NCBI GenBank assembly: GCA_902787595.1
Contig: CADAHD010000014.1
Span: 1-16,180 of the forward strand
Length of the DNA: 16,180 nucleotides
DNA from: an uncultured Lachnospiraceae bacterium
Lineage (GTDB): Bacteria; Bacillota_A; Clostridia; Lachnospirales; Lachnospiraceae
Direction: 5' to 3'
Each line of letters starts with the position of its first letter. Position 1 is the first letter of the stretch. Below are positions 1 to 5,974 of the stretch, piece after piece. The translations under genes and the position numbers were made by a program. Under the pieces are notes generated by a model. It had not been told where the DNA came from and ran no database searches. It saw only the letters and a program-made list of their open reading frames with translations.

Positions 1-202
1 GGTCGGCAAACAGGATGACGGGTATGAACTGGAAGGCCCGGATCTTGACTTTGCGATGAGACTGCTGGAAAAGGACGGGAAAAAGGCGGAGCTGCAGACC
101 ATCGTCGCCCGGGAGGACTGTCTGATCAGCCGGGTGACCCAGAGCGAAGCCGGACTTGTGAAGACGATCCGGAACGGAGAGCAGAATGATGAGAAGAGAT
201 AA
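1..202 (+). CDS. C-terminal end of an unidentified protein (partial)
   Basis: The reading frame starting at base 2 is open to a TAA at 200-202 and encodes a hydrophilic, charged tail of 66 residues with no membrane segment and no motif I recognise. Its last 17 bases overlap the start of the next gene, so the two are translationally coupled. Because the next gene is ExbD/TolR-like, the missing upstream part could be a MotA/TolQ/ExbB-type channel subunit, which is the usual partner. That is inferred only from context; nothing in the visible tail shows it. The 5' end lies outside the window. Confidence 0.6.
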   Translation, partial: VGKQDDGYELEGPDLDFAMRLLEKDGKKAELQTIVAREDCLISRVTQSEAGLVKTIRNGEQNDEKR

Positions 203-905
203 AAAGAAAGATCTCATTCTCGACTTTACTTCGCTTCTGGATGTTGTAATGCTTCTCCTGTTCTTCTTTATCCTGTTCAGCCGTTTTGATGTGAAGAATG
301 CCCAGACGGCGGCGGATGATGCGAAGGCGGAAGCTGCAGCCCAGATCGCTCTCGCTGAGGCGGAGGCACGGGAGAAAACAGAAGAGGCAAAGAAAAGTAA
401 GGCGCGGTATGACGATCTGATCAAAGAGAATACTGAACTGCAGGAACGTTTGGAACATAACATCCGGATCGTGGATCAGGTCACCTCTCAGGAGGCAGAT
501 GAGATCGTCGCTTTTAACAGCGGCAATAACCTGAAGCTCATTCTGACAGAAGCAGACACTGCAAAGATCCCGATGACTCTGAAGGCGGTCCTTGATCAGA
601 AAGTGATCGGGGAGTGTCTTGTTACGGAAGAGGAGGACGGTGAGGATTACAGATCTGACGACATCACCCCGGAAAAACTGATCGGCTGGATGACATCAGG
701 CGGGATCAGAAAAGATTCTGTTATCATGTGCGACTTCGTTTACAGTTCCAGAAGCAGCCGCTCCAGTGAGGCGTACGATAAGATCAGTCATATCCTGGAC
801 TCACTCCGCAGCGAGTACGGCTACGATCATTTTTATTATTCATCCACGAACACATCCATAAGAAGCAGGAAGAAAGCCACAGGACAGGAGGAAGAAAAAC
901 CATGA
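186..905 (+). CDS. ExbD/TolR/MotB-like membrane protein
   Basis: A protein of 239 residues with a short basic N-terminus, one membrane segment at about residues 14-32, an Ala/Glu-rich probable coiled coil at about 37-95, and a globular extracytoplasmic part at about 100-225. The membrane segment reads LLDVVMLLLFFFILFS. Asp19 sits where ExbD, TolR and MotB carry the proton-coupling Asp, and the polar run before it resembles the ExbD entry. GGAG at 176-179 lies 6 bases before ATG 186; ATG 189 is also possible. The gene overlaps the one upstream by 17 bases and the one downstream by 4 (ATGA). The family known to have such a subunit is the proton-driven stator complexes. Which complex this one belongs to cannot be told without the upstream partner. 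Confidence 0.65.
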   Translation: MMRRDKKKDLILDFTSLLDVVMLLLFFFILFSRFDVKNAQTAADDAKAEAAAQIALAEAEAREKTEEAKKSKARYDDLIKENTELQERLEHNIRIVDQVTSQEADEIVAFNSGNNLKLILTEADTAKIPMTLKAVLDQKVIGECLVTEEEDGEDYRSDDITPEKLIGWMTSGGIRKDSVIMCDFVYSSRSSRSSEAYDKISHILDSLRSEYGYDHFYYSSTNTSIRSRKKATGQEEEKP

Positions 906-1393
906 GTGAAACATTGAACAAACCTGGAATTTCTGAAGATACCACAAGACAACCGAACAGAAAGAAGCCTGCAGGTCCGCTTGCAGCCCTGGTCGTGATC
1001 CTCCTGGCGCTGGCGGGGAGATTTGGGTTCGGTGGTTTTGGAAACGGAGCAGGACTGCTCCCTGGCGGACAGGTCGTATCAGGACGGGCGGCCGCAGAAA
1101 GTGAAGCGGCTGCGGGCACGGCCGCACAGGAAACATCAGCGTCCGCTGAAAAGACAGCCGTCGAAACATCTGCTGAAACAGCAGCGGAAGTTACTGTAAA
1201 AGTGATCGAGGTCACAGTCAATGAGGACGGGTATCTTTTCCAGAATCAGAAGTACAGCCTGGAGGATCTATTTACAGGCCTGAAAGAAGGGGATGAGATC
1301 CACTACATTGTCCAGAAGGGATCAAAGGATGATGTGGACGACCTGATAGATGCGGCGAAGGAAAAGGGGATCAAAACCGTAAAAAAGGACTGA
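902..1393 (+). CDS. membrane-anchored protein with small ExbD-like C-terminal domain
   Basis: 163 residues. The N-terminus is hydrophilic, followed by a membrane segment at about residues 26-38, a low-complexity Ala/Glu/Thr/Ser stretch at about 60-98, and a compact C-terminal domain at about 98-163. That domain ends in a strand-helix-strand unit with IVQKGSKDDVDDLIDAAKEK (about residues 137-156). The pattern resembles the extracytoplasmic end of ExbD/TolR proteins, in which a strand is followed by a helix and a closing strand. No Asp is seen in the membrane segment, so it is not a canonical ion-coupling subunit and may instead be an accessory subunit of the same complex. AGGAGG at 886-891 precedes the start by 10 bases. 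The ATGA overlap with the upstream gene indicates one operon. Assignment is tentative. Confidence 0.55.
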   Translation: MSETLNKPGISEDTTRQPNRKKPAGPLAALVVILLALAGRFGFGGFGNGAGLLPGGQVVSGRAAAESEAAAGTAAQETSASAEKTAVETSAETAAEVTVKVIEVTVNEDGYLFQNQKYSLEDLFTGLKEGDEIHYIVQKGSKDDVDDLIDAAKEKGIKTVKKD

Positions 1394-1411
1394 CCCGGTG
1401 ACAGTTTCAGA

Positions 1412-1915
1412 ATGGCGGGAACCATGGCTCATAATATTTTCATCAGTTACAGAAGGATAAACGGCGATATCATGGCGAGGATGATCTGCGACGGACTCCG
1501 GGCCACGAACCGCTATGACAATATTTATCTTGATGTCGATGATCACACAGCGGGAAATTATAAAGAAACGATAGAGGAACATATTAAGAATTCCCATACG
1601 TGTATCGTAGTCCTCTCAAAAGGTGCGCTGGACAGATGCGCTGAAGAGGGGGATATCGTATACCGCTGCGGTCTGGGCATAAAGGACGAAAAATATATCG
1701 GCGGCGAAAAGATGCTGTATATCAGCGGCGTAATAAACGGAGAGTATGGTTTTTACCGCAGCGCCGATGAGGGCGGCAGCTGGGAAAAACTTAATGACGA
1801 TAAACATCTCTTTGGCGAAGTAAACAGCATTGAAGGAGACAGCAGGAAAAAGGGGCGTTTCTTTATCGGCAGCGGAAGCATGGGAGCGGTAGTCGGTGAA
1901 GAGATAACGGCTTAG
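1412..1915 (+). CDS. chimeric ORF: truncated TIR domain joined to a GH74-type tail
   Basis: Residues 6-83 are a TIR domain: FISYRR at 10-15, the LDVD strand and BB-loop region at 40-48, and the VVLSKGALDRC strand and helix at 66-76. TIR domains act as NAD-consuming enzymes or adaptors, and in bacteria many serve anti-phage systems. The catalytic Glu usually follows within about ten residues, in a W-V-x-x-E-I context. Here residues 82-87 read IVYRCG, so the Glu and the rest of the domain are missing. Residues about 84-167 instead match the C-terminal end of GH74-type glycosidases, with an Asp-box SADEGGSW at 117-124. The start may be ATG 1412 or ATG 1424; neither has a good ribosome binding site. 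It begins 18 bases after the preceding gene. As drawn, the TIR enzyme should be inactive. Confidence 0.75.
   Translation: MAGTMAHNIFISYRRINGDIMARMICDGLRATNRYDNIYLDVDDHTAGNYKETIEEHIKNSHTCIVVLSKGALDRCAEEGDIVYRCGLGIKDEKYIGGEKMLYISGVINGEYGFYRSADEGGSWEKLNDDKHLFGEVNSIEGDSRKKGRFFIGSGSMGAVVGEEITA
1658..1915 (+). pseudogene. 3' remnant of a GH74-type (xyloglucanase-like) glycosidase gene
   Basis: The translated stretch reads on as the last blade of a seven-bladed Asp-box propeller. It has a LYISG strand, then GFYRSADEGGSWEKLNDD containing the S-x-D-x-G-x-x-W Asp-box, then IEGD and a final FFIGS/GAVVGEE strand. The order Asp-box, INDD-like, GD, and YIGTNGRG-like is the known C-terminal signature of GH74 oligoxyloglucan-hydrolysing enzymes. 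At least 600 upstream residues expected for such an enzyme are absent, replaced by a TIR domain in the same frame. It is read here as the broken 3' end of a secreted plant-polysaccharide enzyme. The exact join is uncertain by about 15 bases. Confidence 0.65.
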
Positions 1916-1932
1916 GATAAAAAACGGAAGAG

Positions 1933-1980
1933 GGCTGCATGTCCGTCGGGACAGGCGGAGGCAGCAGCCGCATATACGGC
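1933..1980 (+). other. nested GC-rich inverted repeats, function unknown
   Basis: GGCTGC (1933-1938) can pair with GCAGCC (1964-1969), enclosing TGTCC-GTCG-GGACA (1940-1953). GCCG (1967-1970) and CGGC (1977-1980) form an alternative arm. There is no T-tract, so it is not a standard intrinsic terminator. It lies between the GH74 remnant and the CDF exporter gene. Confidence 0.3.
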
Positions 1981-1993
1981 TAGATGATGCATT

Positions 1994-2917
1994 ATGACAG
2001 ACGAAGAATATAAAAAACAGGCAACGATCAAAATGGCTGTGGTGGGCGTTCTGGGAAACGTTTTTCTCGCAGTATTCAAGCTGGTCGCCGGGGTGATAGG
2101 ACATTCGACGGCAATGCTTTCCGACAGCGTTCATACGCTTTCGGATGTTTTTGCAACACTGATAGCATTCATAGGCGTTTTGCTTTCAAAGAAAAAGGCT
2201 GATAAAGAGCATCCTTACGGTCATGAAAGGCTGGAGTGCGTGGCTTCGCTGCTCCTGGCCTTTATTCTTTTTGCGACCGGCGCCGGCATAGGCATAAACT
2301 GTATCAGGAGCATTGCAGACGGCAGCTATAAGGAGATGAGCCTCCCCGGCTTTCTGCCCATTGTTGCGGCGGTGGCGTCCATAGCGGTCAAGGAAGCCAT
2401 GTTCTGGTATACCATGTTTTATGCCAAAAAGCTCAAGTCCGGAGCGTTTAAGGCAGACGCATGGCATCATCGTTCTGACGCCCTTTCTTCCATAGGCGCG
2501 CTGATAGGCATAATCGGCGCCAGACACGGTTTCCCGATGTTCGATCTTATAGCGGGTCTGGTGATCAGCATTATGATCATAGTGGTGGCAGCAGGCATTT
2601 TCAGGGATGCTGTTGATAAGATGCTCGATACCTCGTGTGATGAGCAGTTTGAGAACGATCTTAAGGAACTGGTAGGGCGCTTCGCATCGGAAGAAAGCAG
2701 GGAAATAGGCATCGATCATATACGTACCAGGAAATTCGGTGAAAGGATATATGTTGAGATGGAGATCAATCTGGATGGCAATATGCTGCTTCAGGAAGCG
2801 CATGATATAGCCGAGCGCCTGCATGACCGCATAGAAAAGGATTATCCGGATGTCAAACATGTTATGATACATGTGAATCCTGCAGGCTATAATTATGATG
2901 TTCCGGATAAGTTGTAA
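1994..2917 (+). CDS. cation diffusion facilitator (CDF) metal exporter
   Basis: 307 residues, typical CDF length. Six membrane helices occupy roughly residues 12-215, followed by the cytoplasmic ZT-dimer domain at about 215-300. The transport-site pairs are visible as His47/Asp51 in helix 2 (SVHTLSD) and His158/Asp162 in helix 5 (WHHRSD). The loop motif HPYGHERLE at 73-81 is characteristic. The family moves divalent metal out of the cytoplasm in exchange for protons, as a dimer. An HxxxD pair in both helices favours zinc in characterised members, but Fe, Co or Mn cannot be excluded. Start 1994 is the first in-frame ATG with the expected N-terminus; no clear ribosome binding site precedes it. 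About 17 of 29 Ile codons are ATA, unlike the genes before 1660. It stands alone, with no metal regulator visible. Confidence 0.93.
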   Translation: MTDEEYKKQATIKMAVVGVLGNVFLAVFKLVAGVIGHSTAMLSDSVHTLSDVFATLIAFIGVLLSKKKADKEHPYGHERLECVASLLLAFILFATGAGIGINCIRSIADGSYKEMSLPGFLPIVAAVASIAVKEAMFWYTMFYAKKLKSGAFKADAWHHRSDALSSIGALIGIIGARHGFPMFDLIAGLVISIMIIVVAAGIFRDAVDKMLDTSCDEQFENDLKELVGRFASEESREIGIDHIRTRKFGERIYVEMEINLDGNMLLQEAHDIAERLHDRIEKDYPDVKHVMIHVNPAGYNYDVPDKL

Positions 2918-2934
2918 GATATATTTGAAAGTAG

Positions 2935-3020
2935 CATACACAAAATGTAAACAAAATATGAACAAAATATAGCTAATCTGTGAACATACACAATTATTTG
3001 GGCTAATTTAACAATTATTT
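2935..3020 (+). promoter_or_regulatory. cluster of short direct repeats upstream of a strong promoter
   Basis: Three copies of ACAAAATRT start at 2940, 2951 and 2962, an 11-base period. CATACACAA occurs at 2935-2943 and again at 2985-2993, exactly 50 bases apart. ACAATTATTT occurs at 2990-2999 and 3011-3020, 21 bases apart. The last pair has the layout of LytTR-type dual sites (9-base units with a 12-base gap) and ends 15 bases before the -35 hexamer. The repeats are seen directly; binding is inferred. Confidence 0.45.
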
Positions 3021-3035
3021 TATGTATTATTAACA

Positions 3036-3064
3036 TTGATGTACAAAAATACCGGTGCTATAAT
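3036..3064 (+). promoter_or_regulatory. sigma-A-type promoter with extended -10 for the lipoprotein gene
   Basis: TTGATG (3036-3041), a 17-base spacer and a perfect TATAAT (3059-3064), preceded by TG at 3056-3057 (extended -10). Predicted transcription start is about 3071, giving a leader of about 40 bases before ATG 3110. Confidence 0.8.
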
Positions 3065-3109
3065 TCCTCACGTCAGATGAAAAAGTTTTCCAAAAGGGAG
3101 GAAAGAATT

Positions 3110-3649
3110 ATGAAAAAGAAATTTTTAGCACTGGTACTTGCAGGAGCGATGAGCGCAGCAGTTCTGGCAGGATGCGGCGAAGACAGCGCAGTTGAGACTG
3201 TAGACACCGTAGAGGCAGCTGCAGACGAAGTAGTTGAGGATGCTGAGGAAGTAGCTGAGGATGTTGCAGAAGACGTTGCTGAGGATGCTGAAGAAGTAGC
3301 TGAGGAAGTGGTTGAGGATGCTGAGGAAGCTGCAGAGATCACTTTCGTTGACGGTTTCTATGCTAACAACGGAAACGGCAGCGACTTCATGATCGCTTTC
3401 TACGAGGGCGCAGCAGGAGATGTTGCTTATGTTAACGACGGCACCAACGAAGCAATCGCTGAGTATGTTGTAGAGAACGCTACTCTGGATGACGGTACCG
3501 AGTATCTTCTGGTAACTGTTGGTCAGACTCAGCTTGGTTACTACGAGGACGGCGACGACATCTATCTTGTAGATGATGAAGGCACCGTTTACGCAGCAGG
3601 CCGCCTTACCGAGGCAGAGGCAGATGAGATCTATAACGCTCTGCAGTAA
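3110..3649 (+). CDS. secreted lipoprotein with acidic VAED-type repeats, unknown function
   Basis: 179 residues from ATG 3110, chosen because GGAGG (3097-3101) lies 8 bases ahead and the product then starts with a perfect lipoprotein signal: Lys-rich start, hydrophobic core and lipobox LAGC with Cys22. The in-frame ATG at 3077 has no ribosome binding site and lies almost at the transcription start. Residues 39-76 are an acidic low-complexity stretch built from Val-Ala-Glu-Asp-type units, probably a helical stalk. Residues about 78-179 form a small strand-rich domain full of Gly, Asp, Asn and Tyr; I do not recognise its family. Every Ile codon is ATC and every Asn codon AAC, unlike the neighbours, which together with the promoter suggests very high expression. 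Likely an abundant membrane-anchored surface protein. It stands alone between promoter and terminator. Confidence 0.9.
   Translation: MKKKFLALVLAGAMSAAVLAGCGEDSAVETVDTVEAAADEVVEDAEEVAEDVAEDVAEDAEEVAEEVVEDAEEAAEITFVDGFYANNGNGSDFMIAFYEGAAGDVAYVNDGTNEAIAEYVVENATLDDGTEYLLVTVGQTQLGYYEDGDDIYLVDDEGTVYAAGRLTEAEADEIYNALQ
3224..3337 (+). repeat. degenerate in-gene repeat encoding acidic Val-Ala-Glu-Asp units
   Basis: About 12-base units such as GTAGCTGAGGAT recur with substitutions, encoding residues 39-76 of the lipoprotein. Units VAED recur at residues 48, 52 and 56, flanked by VEDAEE-type blocks. Such tracts can change length between strains. Confidence 0.7.
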
Positions 3650-3656
3650 GTAAAAC

Positions 3657-3685
3657 TTGTAAGACAGCAGGAAAAGTAGTATAGT
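3657..3685 (+). promoter_or_regulatory. possible promoter for the C11 protease gene
   Basis: TTGTAA (3657-3662), a 17-base spacer and TATAGT (3680-3685). The predicted start (about 3692) falls inside the left arm of the terminator hairpin at 3690-3698. Confidence 0.5.
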
Positions 3686-3689
3686 ATTG

Positions 3690-3721
3690 AGCGGCAGAGC
3701 GCATTTTCTGCCGCTTTTTTC
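3690..3721 (+). terminator. intrinsic terminator of the lipoprotein gene
   Basis: AGCGGCAGA (3690-3698) pairs perfectly with TCTGCCGCT (3707-3715) around an 8-base loop and is followed by a run of six T from 3715. Confidence 0.88.
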
Positions 3722-3751
3722 TGTTTTAGGGAGTTGAGAGAGGAGGAGAGA

Positions 3752-5914
3752 ATGAAAAAATGGATGATCAGGGCAGCAGCCCTTCTTTCGGCGTTAAGCC
3801 TGTGCGCCTGCGCGGACGATGAGTGGGACGAGGAAGAAGTGACTGTCGAAGAGGAAACCGACATAAAGGAAGAAAAGGAAGAAAAGGATCCTGCCCCGGC
3901 GGAAACGGTTGCTAAAAAGGATCATGAATCCGATCTGGCAACACAGCTTTCGGTTAACCGCAGCAGCGGTAAGATGACCATTAACCGTTTGAACCTGGGA
4001 AACAAGCGTATGGGCGATGGCGGTGACTGGACCATACTTGTGTATCTGTGCGGAACTAATCTGGAGTCCGGTGGTGGCGGCATGGCTACCATGGATATGC
4101 AGGAGATGATGGACGGAACCACAGGCGGAAATGTGCGTTATATTGTACAGACCGGTGGTACCGCCGACTGGGATAACGATATGGTGGACCCTTCACAGCT
4201 TGAAAGATATGTGATCGAGGACGGAGATGCCAATCTTGAATGGTCCGGAAAACGCGCAAGCATGGGAGATAAGTCGACGCTTACGGATTTCCTTTCCTGG
4301 TCGCTGACGGAACATCCTGCAGAGCATATGGGACTGATATTCTGGGATCACGGCAGCGGAAGCCTGAACGGCGTATGCTTTGATGAGCTGTACGGAGATG
4401 ATTCGCTTTCACTGAGGGATATAGATTCGGCTTTGAATTCTGTTTCCGATAAGCTGACGGCTCCTTTTGATTTTATAGGTTTTGATGCCTGCCTCATGGG
4501 AACCCTTGAAGCAGCCAATGTACTGGCGCCTTACGCAAGCTATATGTACGGATCCGAAGAGATCGAACCCGGATACGGCTGGAATTACGAGGCAATGGGC
4601 GAGTGCATCGCCGACGGCTGCGATGACGGAGCTGCTCTGGGCAAGGTAGTATGCGATTCCTTCTATGAAATGTGTGAAGAGATAGATTCCGAAGATGAGG
4701 CAACTCTTGCGGTTATAGACCTTACCGCAATAGATGATGTGCTGACTGCATTTAATGATTTTTCCAAGGATATATATGATGCGGGAAACGATGCTGCATC
4801 TCTGGCAGGAATTGTCCGCGGGATCGAAGGCGCAGATAATTTCGGCGGTAATAATAAATCGGAAGGTTATACCAATATGGTTGACCTGGCAGGAATGGTA
4901 AACGCCTGCAGCGATTATTCTTCCAATGCAAAGAGCGTTATCAAGGCACTGGATGATGCTGTGGTATATAAGATCAGCGGAAGGGATCATAAGAATGCCG
5001 GAGGTCTTGCGCTGTATTATCCTCTCTGCATTCAGGGTTCTAACGAATTGGGGATATTCTCCGAGGTTTGCGTAAGTCCTTATTACCTTTCCTTTGTCGA
5101 CAGACAGGGACAGGGCAGCGTAGGTAATTTCTCTTCCTATGATGATAGCAGCTGGTTCGATGATGATGACGAGTGGTACTGGGGCGAGGAAGAAGATGAC
5201 GACGATTACTGGAATTATATCGATTCCTTTGAACAGACCGGTGAAAGCTCTCTTATTACTTTTGAAGTAGAGCCTGAGCTGGATGAGGAAGGTGATTTCT
5301 GGTTCGCTCTTGATGAGGACGGTCTTTACTATGCGTCAGATGTATATGCTTATGTTTATCAGCTTTCCGAGGACGGAGAGGACTGCATAGAGCTGGGAGA
5401 GACCTATGATATCAATGCCGACTGGGAAGAAGGCGTATTCTGCGATAACTTCGACGGATACTGGCTCTCTCTTTCCGACGGACAGAATCTGGCTACTTAT
5501 ATAGTAGATGTCACCGATGAATATATCGTTTATACCTCTCCGATCAGGCTTAACGGTGAAGAGACCAACCTGCGTATCCGCCAGTTCTACGATGGTACCG
5601 TAACGGTTGACGGCACATGGGACGGCATTGATGAAAACGGTATGGCTGCAAGAGATATTTATAAGCTGCAGAACGGTGATGTGATCACTCCCCTGTATTA
5701 TGCTTTTGAGGTAGAGGGAGACCCTGATGACGAATTTTTCTATCACGGCAATGATTTCACCGTAAAGGGAACCGTACAGATCAATTATAGTGTTATGGAT
5801 GACGGTGATTATCTGTATGCTTTCTGCATAGACGATATCTTCGGCGATTATTATATGACTGAATTTGAAGCATTTAATGTAAGCGATGGTGATGTAAGCT
5901 TCTATGAGGATTAA
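3752..5914 (+). CDS. C11 (clostripain-family) cysteine peptidase lipoprotein
   Basis: 720 residues from ATG 3752, which follows AGGAGG (3741-3746) by 5 bases and gives a clean lipoprotein signal with lipobox LCAC and Cys20. A charged linker at about 22-60 leads to the C11 catalytic domain at about 90-440. The dyad is visible: His200 in FWDHGSG and Cys247 in FDACLMG, 47 residues apart as in characterised members. WTILVYLCGTNLE near residue 90 is the usual first strand. C11 enzymes cleave after Arg or Lys and are often self-activated. After the catalytic domain comes a very acidic Asp/Glu/Trp/Tyr linker (about 465-495) and a strand-rich Tyr/Asp-heavy region to the end, unrecognised and possibly a substrate- or wall-binding part. 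Likely acts outside the cell, membrane-tethered. Substrate unknown. Single gene, about 60 bases before the phosphoesterase. Confidence 0.92.
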   Translation: MKKWMIRAAALLSALSLCACADDEWDEEEVTVEEETDIKEEKEEKDPAPAETVAKKDHESDLATQLSVNRSSGKMTINRLNLGNKRMGDGGDWTILVYLCGTNLESGGGGMATMDMQEMMDGTTGGNVRYIVQTGGTADWDNDMVDPSQLERYVIEDGDANLEWSGKRASMGDKSTLTDFLSWSLTEHPAEHMGLIFWDHGSGSLNGVCFDELYGDDSLSLRDIDSALNSVSDKLTAPFDFIGFDACLMGTLEAANVLAPYASYMYGSEEIEPGYGWNYEAMGECIADGCDDGAALGKVVCDSFYEMCEEIDSEDEATLAVIDLTAIDDVLTAFNDFSKDIYDAGNDAASLAGIVRGIEGADNFGGNNKSEGYTNMVDLAGMVNACSDYSSNAKSVIKALDDAVVYKISGRDHKNAGGLALYYPLCIQGSNELGIFSEVCVSPYYLSFVDRQGQGSVGNFSSYDDSSWFDDDDEWYWGEEEDDDDYWNYIDSFEQTGESSLITFEVEPELDEEGDFWFALDEDGLYYASDVYAYVYQLSEDGEDCIELGETYDINADWEEGVFCDNFDGYWLSLSDGQNLATYIVDVTDEYIVYTSPIRLNGEETNLRIRQFYDGTVTVDGTWDGIDENGMAARDIYKLQNGDVITPLYYAFEVEGDPDDEFFYHGNDFTVKGTVQINYSVMDDGDYLYAFCIDDIFGDYYMTEFEAFNVSDGDVSFYED

Positions 5915-5974
5915 GCCCGGATGCTGCCATGAAGCCGCTAAACAGTTATAATGAAAGGAAGATCAGAATAAAGC

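Noticed and set aside
1..1660. Zorya anti-phage system
   Set aside because: No ZorA-type channel protein, helicase or nuclease is visible, and the ExbD-like proteins lack an OmpA-like peptidoglycan-binding domain. The resemblance is limited to the membrane segment.
3077..3109. Longer start for the lipoprotein at ATG 3077
   Set aside because: It would spoil the signal peptide, has no ribosome binding site and lies only about 6 bases after the predicted transcription start.
3073..3342. Minus-strand ORF rich in Ser and Ala
   Set aside because: It is the mirror image of the acidic repeat in the lipoprotein gene; the periodic GAG/GAT/GCT codons leave the opposite strand open by chance. Other minus-strand ORFs likewise lie opposite real genes and carry no motif or ribosome binding site.
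3734..3751. Longer start for the C11 protease (non-ATG, 3734)
   Set aside because: The AGGAGG motif lies inside this extension; ATG 3752 follows it at proper spacing and gives a clean lipoprotein signal.
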